From contig JAJRPL010000366.1 in NCBI GenBank assembly GCA_024280815.1, forward strand, positions 1-18,361: DNA of 18,361 nt, written 5' to 3'. The translations under genes and the position numbers were made by a program. The DNA comes from Bacteroidota bacterium. Lineage in GTDB: Bacteria > Bacteroidota > Bacteroidia > Flavobacteriales > Flavobacteriaceae. The notes beneath the pieces were generated by a model. That model had not been told where the DNA came from. It did no database searches and worked only from the letters and a program-made list of their open reading frames with translations. Below, piece after piece: positions 7,980 through 14,917 of the stretch (within the stretch, counting starts at the first letter, position 1; the number at the start of each line of letters is the position of its first letter).

Positions 7980-8933
7980 ATGATGAAAAATAAAAATATT
8001 AAAAGTAGTTTGGTTATACCTGAATTAAGTTCATTATCAAATGATGATTATCTTTCGTTTTTAGAGAATTCATTTCTTTTATTAGAAAAACATCCTCAAT
8101 ATTTAAGTGAACAAGAAGGAATAGAAGTTCTTGAACTTGCACATTTAATTCCTCAAGTTGAAGAAACAATTTTAGCTATTTATATTGGAGTAAATGATGC
8201 TGTATGTAACAAGGGGTTGGTTACACCATTTCTTCCTAGACATGCCCATAATAATGTTTTTGTATTTGATCCAAATATTTACACAGGGCAAAATGATATT
8301 CCTACAGGTACTATTGATGCAAAAGCAGTTATTAATGGTTTTGTTCCGCCAAATAAGACATGGAATGAAGAATGGACTTATGTTATGATTTCTGATCCGA
8401 AAAGAACTTTTGAGAGCTTATGGAATGAAAAAGGATATATTGATATGATACTTGCTAAGTTTGAAGATTTTACCATGATGAGTAATCATAATAAAAGTAA
8501 GGTATGTACATTTATTGACCCATTAGCTTTTGAGCATTCAGTAAATAAAAGCAGAACATATTTAAAACAAGCACGCAATAGAGGAGAAAAGATGGTTGGT
8601 GATTTTGTTATTCCTGAATTTCTTAAAGGAGAAACGAAAAACTTAGTACCCGTAGTTTTAAATCAAGGAGAAAAACTGTATGTAGCTCGTCCTGATTTTC
8701 AGCCTTGTGCTCATTGTTGGAGTAATATTCACCCAGATAATGAAGAATATGCTGTAGTTAATGAAAATTCAGCAGTTCCATTAAATTTAGTAATTTCTAA
8801 ACCACCTGTTGATGAACGTTACCGTAAACTATTAATCCCGCCAGCTGGAAGTGCCGATAATACTACAGATTGGTTTTATAGAAGTAAAGATCTATTTCGA
8901 ACACCAATTAAAGCTGGGCATATTGGAGGTTAA
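7980..8933 (+). CDS. Hypothetical protein, His/Cys-rich motifs, unrecognised family
   Basis: A 317-aa protein that I do not recognise. It has no signal peptide or membrane segment, so it would be cytosolic unless exported with a partner. The start is ATGATG at 7980, and the second ATG at 7983 is equally possible. The N-terminal 65 residues look helical (SNDDYLSFLENSFLLLEKH). The centre holds FLPRHAHNNVFVFDP, with His88 and His90. The C-terminal half has Cys176, His170, His186 and the cluster PCAHCWSNIHPDNEEY, with Cys243, His245, Cys246 and His251. These could bind a metal. The CAHC is not a heme c site because Trp, not His, follows. The gene is 26 bp after the GMC gene and 33 bp before the sugar permease, so it belongs to the operon. 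A role as accessory factor or enzyme acting on the oxidised product is inference only. Confidence 0.8.
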   Translation: MMKNKNIKSSLVIPELSSLSNDDYLSFLENSFLLLEKHPQYLSEQEGIEVLELAHLIPQVEETILAIYIGVNDAVCNKGLVTPFLPRHAHNNVFVFDPNIYTGQNDIPTGTIDAKAVINGFVPPNKTWNEEWTYVMISDPKRTFESLWNEKGYIDMILAKFEDFTMMSNHNKSKVCTFIDPLAFEHSVNKSRTYLKQARNRGEKMVGDFVIPEFLKGETKNLVPVVLNQGEKLYVARPDFQPCAHCWSNIHPDNEEYAVVNENSAVPLNLVISKPPVDERYRKLLIPPAGSADNTTDWFYRSKDLFRTPIKAGHIGG

Positions 8934-8966
8934 TAGTATTGTAATAAAATTTAATTCAGATATAAA

Positions 8967-10313
8967 ATGAAAAAAACATTACTTTTTGCAGCTATAGTAG
9001 CAGCACTTGGTGGCTTATTATTCGGATTTGATACAGCCGTTATTTCAGGAACAACTTCATGGCTTTCAACAGAATTTGAATTGTCTAAATTTGAACTCGG
9101 CTTTACAGTTGCTAGTGCATTGATAGGAACAATAATAGGAGCTCTAACCATTGGTAAATTAAGTGATAAATATGGAAGAAGGCATGTGTTGTTTATCCTT
9201 GCAGTTTTATATTTTATTTCTGCATTAGGATCAAGTTTAGCATGGGGCTGGCATAGTTTTCTTTTTTTTAGGTTGATAGGTGGTATTGGTGTTGGTGGAG
9301 CTTCGGTTGTTTCACCTATGTATATTGCCGAAATTTCTCCAGCAAAAATTAGAGGAAGAATGGTTGCTATTGCTCAGTTAAATATTGTGTTAGGCATGTT
9401 GTTAGCCTATTTTTCAAACTATATTATTAATAGTTTAGAATTGGGAGCGATGGAATGGAGATGGATGTTTGGTGTTGAAGCAATTCCAGCAGCATTATTC
9501 TTTATTTTCTTATTCATTACACCCCGTAGTCCTAGATGGTTAATTGCCAATAACTTTGTAGAGGAAGCAAAAATTGTTCTTGATAAATGTGGAACTGATT
9601 CAGGAAACGTAGAGCAAGAAGTAGAAAGCATTCAAAAATCGTTAGATTTACAGCACCACTCACTTAAAGAGCCATTTTTTACAAAGAAATACCGAACTCC
9701 TATTATGTTAGCGGTCATATTAGCATTGTTTAATCAATTATCAGGAATAAATGCAGTGCTATATTATGCTCCCGATATATTTAATATGGCAGGATTTGGC
9801 AAAAGTGCAGCACTACTCAATAGTATGGGTATAGGAGGTGTCTTTTTTATTTTTACTATAGCAGCTATGGCGGTAATAGATAAAATGGGACGTAAAAAAA
9901 TAATGATTATTGGTTCTATAGGTTATATCATTAGTTTGAGTGCTATAGCATGGGCTTTTCTTAAATATGGAAATGACTTTAGTGAAACAGGAAGTATGGT
10001 TGTATTGTTAAGTGTTTTCCTTTTTGTAGCATCGCACGCTTTTGGACAAGGGGCGGTTATTTGGGTTTATTTAAGCGAAATATTCCCGAATAGAGTAAGG
10101 GGAAGAGGTCAGTCATTAGGTACAGCTGTACATTGGATTGCTGCTGCAATTATATCGTGGACATTCCCTTTAATTGCAGAAATGTCAGGTGGTTATACAT
10201 TTGCTTTTTATGCTGTATGTATGGTATTACAACTTTTATGGGTAATCTTTAAAATGGTAGAAACAAAAGGAATTTCATTAGAAGAAATTCAGAAAAAATT
10301 AGGAATTGAATAG
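8967..10313 (+). CDS. Sugar-porter family MFS transporter (XylE/GLUT-like)
   Basis: A 448-aa inner-membrane permease with about twelve hydrophobic segments and the full sugar-porter signature. GGLLFGFDTAVISG lies in TM1 (15-28), DKYGRR in the TM2-3 loop (67-72) and SPMYIAEISPAKIRGR in the TM4-5 region. PRSPRW marks the end of the first half (186-191), NQLSGINAVLYYAP is TM7 (256-269), DKMGRKK lies in the TM8-9 loop, and VETKGISLEEI is near the end. Related proteins import monosaccharides such as xylose, galactose or inositol, often with protons. The QLSGIN stretch is typical of hexose and pentose carriers but does not settle specificity. Its position after the dehydrogenase pair suggests it carries the monosaccharide, or its oxidised form, into the cytosol. 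It starts 33 bp after the 317-aa gene and ends 31 bp before the lipoprotein gene. Confidence 0.94.
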   Translation: MKKTLLFAAIVAALGGLLFGFDTAVISGTTSWLSTEFELSKFELGFTVASALIGTIIGALTIGKLSDKYGRRHVLFILAVLYFISALGSSLAWGWHSFLFFRLIGGIGVGGASVVSPMYIAEISPAKIRGRMVAIAQLNIVLGMLLAYFSNYIINSLELGAMEWRWMFGVEAIPAALFFIFLFITPRSPRWLIANNFVEEAKIVLDKCGTDSGNVEQEVESIQKSLDLQHHSLKEPFFTKKYRTPIMLAVILALFNQLSGINAVLYYAPDIFNMAGFGKSAALLNSMGIGGVFFIFTIAAMAVIDKMGRKKIMIIGSIGYIISLSAIAWAFLKYGNDFSETGSMVVLLSVFLFVASHAFGQGAVIWVYLSEIFPNRVRGRGQSLGTAVHWIAAAIISWTFPLIAEMSGGYTFAFYAVCMVLQLLWVIFKMVETKGISLEEIQKKLGIE

Positions 10314-10344
10314 AATTTTCAGGAAAAATTAAAGTTATACAATT

Positions 10345-11598
10345 ATGAATTATAGATATACAAATGTGTTTATTATATTACTTTTTACACTGTTAATAGT
10401 AAGTTGTAAAGGGTCAAAAAAGTATTCTGTTGCACATCCTATCGGGGTGGAATTTAATACGAAAGTTATGAGATTGGGTGATAATGGAGATAATTGGTGT
10501 ATGACCATTGGTGAGGATGGGTCTCTTTATACAGCTCTATGCGATGGAAGAGGTTGGTATAATAAGGATGGTAGTATGAAAGATTTTAAAAATCATCAAG
10601 TACTAAAAATAACAGGTGGGCCAGATAGTGCAAGCTTTCATCCCAAAATGATACATTATCCTGATTATTCTCGTACTGGTTTGACTGAAATTCATGGACC
10701 AATTATGCCACCAGATTCTGTTATAGAGTATCCTCGTTTGAGTAAAAAGCTATTGAGTGATTGGAATTGGTATGGTTATGGAATTGTTTCTGTTGATGGT
10801 AATCTATATCAATTCATTTCACATTGTGGGGCTAGAAAAGGTTGGGGTTGGTTTGACGGAACACAAGTTATTTGGAGACCAAAAGGTGAAAAAAATTGGA
10901 AACGTTGGAATGGTACTGACGCACACGATCGAAATCGATGGTTATTAAATGAAGGAGGAAATCAATTGCTATTTTTTAATGAGCCAGATAATGCTTTTTC
11001 TTTTATTTCTGTTGCTCAGTTTGGAAAAGATTATCAAGAAAATAAAGATGGCTATGTATATATTTATTCGCCTGAAGGTAATCTAAAGGCTTCTAATTTA
11101 AATATGGCAAGAGTAAAAAAAGAAGATATACTTAACCGAGATAAATGGGAATACTTTACTCGGATAAATGAGAAAGGTGATGCTGAATGGATAAAGGGAG
11201 ATATATCTAAAAGAGGCGTGGTGCATCAATTTCCAGAAGGATGGGGTTTTTATTCATGGTCACCAAGTGTAGTGTGGAATAAAAAACTAGGCCTTTTTAT
11301 TATGGTTACTGGCGGAACTCAGCCTCCAGGTACAACTGAGACTCACGAAAAATCTGGCAGTCTTATGTTTTTATATGCTGAAAAACCATGGGGGCCTTGG
11401 AAACAATTTTATTGGAAAGAAAATTGGCAAGTAGGTGAAGAAATTAATCGACTTTATCTTCCGCAATTAGCTCCAAAATGGATATCAGAAGATGGAAAAA
11501 CAATGCAGCTTGTATTCTCTGATGCTGCCAATAGTCATACCACATATTACAAATGGAACATGTTGGAAGTGAGAATTAAAATGGATAATGATAAATAA
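10345..11598 (+). CDS. DUF4185-like beta-propeller lipoprotein
   Basis: A 417-aa lipoprotein with a signal peptide ending in the lipobox IVSC (Cys21). The next residues (KGSKKYS) are basic, unlike acidic surface-export signals, so it may face the periplasm. The mature protein is rich in Trp and Gly and has repeated blade-like segments: GDNGDNWCMTIGEDGSLYTA near the start, YGYGIVSVDGNLYQFISH, YVYIYSPEG, and FYSWSPSVVWNKKLGLFIMV with GPWKQFYW and LVFSDAANSH towards the end. The order and wording of these motifs resemble DUF4185, a predicted five-bladed propeller related to glycoside-hydrolase-like folds and found in glycan-degrading bacteria. I see no assignable catalytic residues. It could bind or hydrolyse a sugar derivative. 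Family assignment is from memory of motifs and fairly likely. Function is unknown. Confidence 0.72.
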   Translation: MNYRYTNVFIILLFTLLIVSCKGSKKYSVAHPIGVEFNTKVMRLGDNGDNWCMTIGEDGSLYTALCDGRGWYNKDGSMKDFKNHQVLKITGGPDSASFHPKMIHYPDYSRTGLTEIHGPIMPPDSVIEYPRLSKKLLSDWNWYGYGIVSVDGNLYQFISHCGARKGWGWFDGTQVIWRPKGEKNWKRWNGTDAHDRNRWLLNEGGNQLLFFNEPDNAFSFISVAQFGKDYQENKDGYVYIYSPEGNLKASNLNMARVKKEDILNRDKWEYFTRINEKGDAEWIKGDISKRGVVHQFPEGWGFYSWSPSVVWNKKLGLFIMVTGGTQPPGTTETHEKSGSLMFLYAEKPWGPWKQFYWKENWQVGEEINRLYLPQLAPKWISEDGKTMQLVFSDAANSHTTYYKWNMLEVRIKMDNDK

Positions 11599-11610
11599 AA
11601 TTTGAAATAG

Positions 11611-11636
11611 AAGTAGAATTTTATTTTAGTCTACTT
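11611..11636 (+). repeat. Intercistronic inverted repeat before the M20 gene
   Basis: AAGTAGA (11611-11617) and TCTACTT (11630-11636) are perfect complements around a 12-nt loop, in the largest gap inside the operon (53 bp). No T-run follows, so it is not a simple terminator. It could be an mRNA-stability or processing hairpin that splits the exported-protein genes from the cytosolic trio. AT-rich chance pairing is possible. Confidence 0.3.
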
Positions 11637-11651
11637 AATAAGCAAAAGACC

Positions 11652-12776
11652 ATGAATGTTGTTTCTTTAACACAAAAATTAATACAATTTAACACAATCA
11701 ATCCGCCTGGAAATGAAGAAGAAATTGCCAAATATATTGGAGAAATTCTTACAAGTCATGGTTTTTTAGTTGATTATCCCAAATATGCCAAAGAAAGATT
11801 AAATGTAATTGCAACAAAGGGATTGCTTGAGGGAGTTAAACCAATTGTTTTAACAGGGCATTTAGATGTTGTTCCGTTAGGTGCAGCAAAATGGAAAACC
11901 AACCCTTTATCTGCCAAAATAATTGAAGGAAAATTGTATGGTAGAGGATCAACAGATATGAAAGCTGGTATAGCTGCTATGGTTGTAGCTGCAATAGAGT
12001 GTTTTAAAAACCAAGACCCAAAAGGAGGTGTTAAACTTATATTTACTGCAGATGAAGAGATGGGTTGTAATGGAGCAAAACATCTTTTTGATAGTGGGTA
12101 TAATATAGGTGAAGCCAGTGCAATAATAGTTGGAGAACCTACTTCAAATATACCTTATATTGGTCATAAAGGAGGTTTGTATGTAACCGCAAAAACAACA
12201 GGAATTACAGCACATTCTTCTATGCCTGAATTAGGTGATAATGCCGTTTATAAAGCTGCCAGAGCTGTAACAAAGCTTGAAGGTTTAAAGTTTGATGTTG
12301 AAAAAGATGATTTATTAGGGTATCCAACAATTAATGTAGGAAAAATTAATGGAGGTCTTAATTTAAACTCCGTACCAGATAAAACTGAGTTTACAATAGA
12401 TATAAGATCAACTACAAAATTAGATAATAAACTGGCTTTGCAAATGCTTAAAGAAACTCTAGGTAAAGATGTAAATATAGAAACGCTTGTATCTTTAAAT
12501 GCCATTTCAACTTCAGAAACCCATCCTTTTATAGAATTAGTGTCTGAAGTTTGTGCATTTGATTATACAAAAAAGCAGGTTGTAAAAGCAGCTTCATTTT
12601 TAACTGACGCTTCTGTGTTAACACCATGGCTAGGTCATGCACCTACAATTATTCTCGGACCAGGAGAACCATCTATGGCTCATCAAACCGATGAATATTG
12701 CTATGTAGATAAAATAAAAGAATCTGTTAAAATATATAAAGAAATTATTATAAAAAATAGTAGTATTAACATATGA
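11652..12776 (+). CDS. M20 family metallo-deacylase/peptidase (ArgE/DapE type)
   Basis: A 374-aa cytosolic enzyme with the complete two-zinc M20 set. GHLDVVP supplies His70 and Asp72, and GRGSTDMKAG supplies the bridging Asp102. ADEEMGCNGA holds the general base Glu135 and metal ligand Glu136. GEPT gives Glu162, and MAHQTDEY near the C-terminus gives the last His. AHSSMPELG in the lid domain carries the histidine that stabilises the transition state. Length matches ArgE, DapE and related N-acyl amino acid deacylases. There are no arginine or lysine biosynthesis genes around it. It sits in a sugar operon with a 4-bp overlap to the SDR gene, so a role in removing an N-acyl group or splitting an amide in the imported substrate is more likely than amino acid synthesis. 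That role is inference. Confidence 0.92.
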   Translation: MNVVSLTQKLIQFNTINPPGNEEEIAKYIGEILTSHGFLVDYPKYAKERLNVIATKGLLEGVKPIVLTGHLDVVPLGAAKWKTNPLSAKIIEGKLYGRGSTDMKAGIAAMVVAAIECFKNQDPKGGVKLIFTADEEMGCNGAKHLFDSGYNIGEASAIIVGEPTSNIPYIGHKGGLYVTAKTTGITAHSSMPELGDNAVYKAARAVTKLEGLKFDVEKDDLLGYPTINVGKINGGLNLNSVPDKTEFTIDIRSTTKLDNKLALQMLKETLGKDVNIETLVSLNAISTSETHPFIELVSEVCAFDYTKKQVVKAASFLTDASVLTPWLGHAPTIILGPGEPSMAHQTDEYCYVDKIKESVKIYKEIIIKNSSINI

Positions 12777-13810
12777 AAAATTATCCAACATACTTTACTA
12801 GTGAAGTAGAATTAGAAGAAGCTCTTTCAAGACCAACACCTGAATTGGTAAAAATGATGAGTACAGTAGAAGGAGATTTTATCTTACTTGGTGTGGCGGG
12901 TAAAATGGGAGTTTCTATGGCTCGAATGGCAAAGCGTGCCTGTAAAGAAGCAGGTGTAAAAAAAAGAATTATAGGTGTTTCAAGATTTAGTTCTCCTGAA
13001 CAGCGTACTTTTTTAGAGGAAAGTGGTATTGAAACGATAAAAGGAAATCTTTTAAATTTTGATTTTATAAATAGTCTTCCTGAAGTAAAAAATGTTATCT
13101 ATTTAGCTGGTATGAAGTTTGGTACAGGAGGTAATGAATCCTTTACTTGGGCAATGAATTCGTTTTTGCCAGGATTGGTTGTTGAAAAGTTTAAAAATTC
13201 AAGAATTGTTGCTTTTTCAACTGGCTGTGTTTATCCATTAGTGAAAATAGATTCAGGAGGGTCAAAAGAATCAGATACTCCAGGACCAGTGGGAGAATAT
13301 TCACAATCTTGTTTAGGTAGAGAACGTTTGTTTGAATTTGGAAGTATTAATAACAAGACACCAGTCGTATTAATTCGACTAAACTATGCAGTAGAAATGC
13401 GTTATGGAGTTTTGGTTGATATAGCAACAAAAGTTCATAATCAAGAAACAATTGATTTGACCATGGGTTATGCTAATGTAATTTGGCAAGGCGACGCCAA
13501 TGAAATGATTTTAAGAAGTATTGAATATTGTAATTCACCCGCAAAACATCTTAATATTAGTGGGGCAGAAGTAATTTCAGTAGCAACTATAGCTAAGCAA
13601 TTTGGTAGAATTATGGGGAAAGAAGTAAAACTAACAGGAGTAGAAGCAGATTCTGCTTTATTAGTAAATGTATCTGAAGGACATAAATTACTTGGAAAAC
13701 CAAAAATAGCTTTAGATCAAGTAATCAAATGGACTGCTAACTGGATTGAAAATGACCATCGCCTTTTAGGAAAGGCAACTCATTTTGAAGTAAGAGATGG
13801 AAAATATTAA
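12773..13810 (+). CDS. Extended SDR, NAD-dependent epimerase/dehydratase family, atypical active site
   Basis: A 345-aa Rossmann-fold protein. After about 33 N-terminal residues comes FILLGVAGKMG, with the glycine-rich dinucleotide motif at residues 40-46. Extended-SDR landmarks follow: NVIYLAGMKFG, the Ser/Thr site in FSTGCVYP (Ser149) and the Tyr site EYSQSC (Tyr176). The active-site lysine expected four residues after Tyr (YxxxK) is Cys180 here. Later segments such as RLNYAVEMRYGVLVDIA and HLNISGAE look like the sugar-nucleotide epimerase fold. Its ATG overlaps the M20 stop (ATGA), so the two are translationally coupled. It could be a dehydrogenase, epimerase or dehydratase acting on a free sugar acid or sugar amide. 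The missing lysine makes ordinary GalE-type chemistry uncertain. No sugar-nucleotide genes are nearby. Confidence 0.85.
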   Translation: MKNYPTYFTSEVELEEALSRPTPELVKMMSTVEGDFILLGVAGKMGVSMARMAKRACKEAGVKKRIIGVSRFSSPEQRTFLEESGIETIKGNLLNFDFINSLPEVKNVIYLAGMKFGTGGNESFTWAMNSFLPGLVVEKFKNSRIVAFSTGCVYPLVKIDSGGSKESDTPGPVGEYSQSCLGRERLFEFGSINNKTPVVLIRLNYAVEMRYGVLVDIATKVHNQETIDLTMGYANVIWQGDANEMILRSIEYCNSPAKHLNISGAEVISVATIAKQFGRIMGKEVKLTGVEADSALLVNVSEGHKLLGKPKIALDQVIKWTANWIENDHRLLGKATHFEVRDGKY

Positions 13811-13833
13811 AAGATAATACCAATAAAATCATA

Positions 13834-14889
13834 ATGAGCAATAAATTATCAAACGAATTACAACAATATCTGCATAGTGGATTGGTTATTCCTGCAAACC
13901 CAACTGCATTGACAAAATCATTAAAACTTGATGAAAGAAGACAAAGAGCTTTGTCAAGATATTACCTCGAAGCAGGATCTGGAGGTTTAGCCATTGGCGT
14001 TCATACAAGTCAGTTTGAAATTCGTGAAGTTGGGTTATATAAGCCTGTTTTAGAATTGGGGAAAGAAGAATTAGATTCTTTTTGTAATAAAAATAATAAA
14101 ACAATAATTAGAATTGCAGGTGTTTTGGGGTTTACCAAACAAGCAGTAAATGAAGCTCGAATTGCAGTTGATTTAGGATATCATGCGGTGTTGTTGAGTT
14201 TAGCCGCTTTAAAAAATAATACAAACGAAGAATTAATTAAGCATTGTAAAGCTGTTGCAGAAGTGATTCCACTTATTGGGTTTTATTTGCAGCCTTCTGT
14301 AGGTGGGCGTGTCTTAGATGCTAGTTTTTGGAGAGCGTTTGCACGTATAGAAAATGTAGTCGCTATAAAAATGGCACCATTTGATAGGTATTATACAATT
14401 GATGTAATTCGCGGTGTAGCCGAATCTGGCAGAGCAAACGAAATTGCTATTTATACAGGAAATGATGATAATATTGTAGCAGATTTGTTGACAGAATATG
14501 AAATTCCTGTTGAAAACAAAATAATTAAGAAACGAATTGTTGGAGGTTTATTAGGGCATTGGGCAGTTTGGAATAAGAGAGCCGTAGAATTGATGGATAG
14601 AATTAAAAATGCTACTTCATCAGATTTTCCTGATTTATTAGCCTTAGGAATTAAAATAACCGACGCTAATGCTGCCTTTTTTGATTCAAGAAATTTATTT
14701 AGAGGATCTATTGCTGGTATTCATGAAGTGTTAATCCGACAAGGCTTGTTAGAGGCAAACTATACCATTAATCCAAAAGAAATTTTAAGCTCTGGTCAAA
14801 AAGAAGAGATTGATAGAGTTTATAAACTTTATCCTGAATTAAATGATGATAAATTTGTTCAAGAAAATTTAGATAGATGGTTACGTTGA
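13834..14889 (+). CDS. DapA/NanA-superfamily (DHDPS-like) lyase or aldolase
   Basis: A 351-aa class I aldolase-like TIM barrel, longer than typical DapA (about 290-300 aa) because of a C-terminal helical extension. The Schiff-base lysine is visible as Lys179 in ENVVAIKMAPF, and the partner tyrosine as Tyr151 in GFYLQP. The usual GTTGE substrate-carboxylate loop is replaced by GSGGLAIGVHTSQF (residues 48-61), so substrate binding differs from dihydrodipicolinate synthase. Members of this superfamily split or form 2-oxoacids, for example N-acetylneuraminate lyase, 2-keto-3-deoxygluconate aldolase and 5-keto-4-deoxyglucarate dehydratase. As last gene of the operon, 23 bp after the SDR, it probably performs the final carbon-chain cleavage or dehydration of a sugar acid. 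No lysine pathway genes are near, so a biosynthetic DapA role is unlikely. Confidence 0.87.
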   Translation: MSNKLSNELQQYLHSGLVIPANPTALTKSLKLDERRQRALSRYYLEAGSGGLAIGVHTSQFEIREVGLYKPVLELGKEELDSFCNKNNKTIIRIAGVLGFTKQAVNEARIAVDLGYHAVLLSLAALKNNTNEELIKHCKAVAEVIPLIGFYLQPSVGGRVLDASFWRAFARIENVVAIKMAPFDRYYTIDVIRGVAESGRANEIAIYTGNDDNIVADLLTEYEIPVENKIIKKRIVGGLLGHWAVWNKRAVELMDRIKNATSSDFPDLLALGIKITDANAAFFDSRNLFRGSIAGIHEVLIRQGLLEANYTINPKEILSSGQKEEIDRVYKLYPELNDDKFVQENLDRWLR

Positions 14890-14894
14890 GAAAC

Positions 14895-14917
14895 AATTAA
14901 ATTGGTGTTATTTAATT
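14895..14917. terminator. Weak bidirectional hairpin between convergent genes
   Basis: AATTAAAT (14895-14902) pairs with ATTTAATT (14910-14917) around a 7-nt loop. It sits between the stop of the DapA-like gene and the convergent epimerase, overlapping the epimerase stop codon. A/T-only pairing makes it a weak terminator candidate for both strands. Confidence 0.35.

Noticed and set aside
8706..8732. Possible heme c site (CAHC) in the 317-aa protein, which could have been the missing cytochrome subunit
   Set aside because: The residue after the second cysteine is Trp, not His, so CxxCH is not met, and the protein has no signal peptide.
12248..12505. Antisense open frames inside the large genes, for example opposite the M20 gene
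   Set aside because: They lie wholly inside well-supported genes, show no recognisable motifs and are expected by chance.
11652..12776. Acetylornithine deacetylase (argE) or DapE for amino acid synthesis
   Set aside because: Catalytic motifs fit the whole M20 ArgE/DapE group, but no arginine or lysine genes are nearby, so a specific symbol is not justified.
13834..14889. Biosynthetic dihydrodipicolinate synthase (dapA)
   Set aside because: The GTTGE loop is absent, the protein is about 50 residues too long, and the operon is catabolic with no lysine genes.
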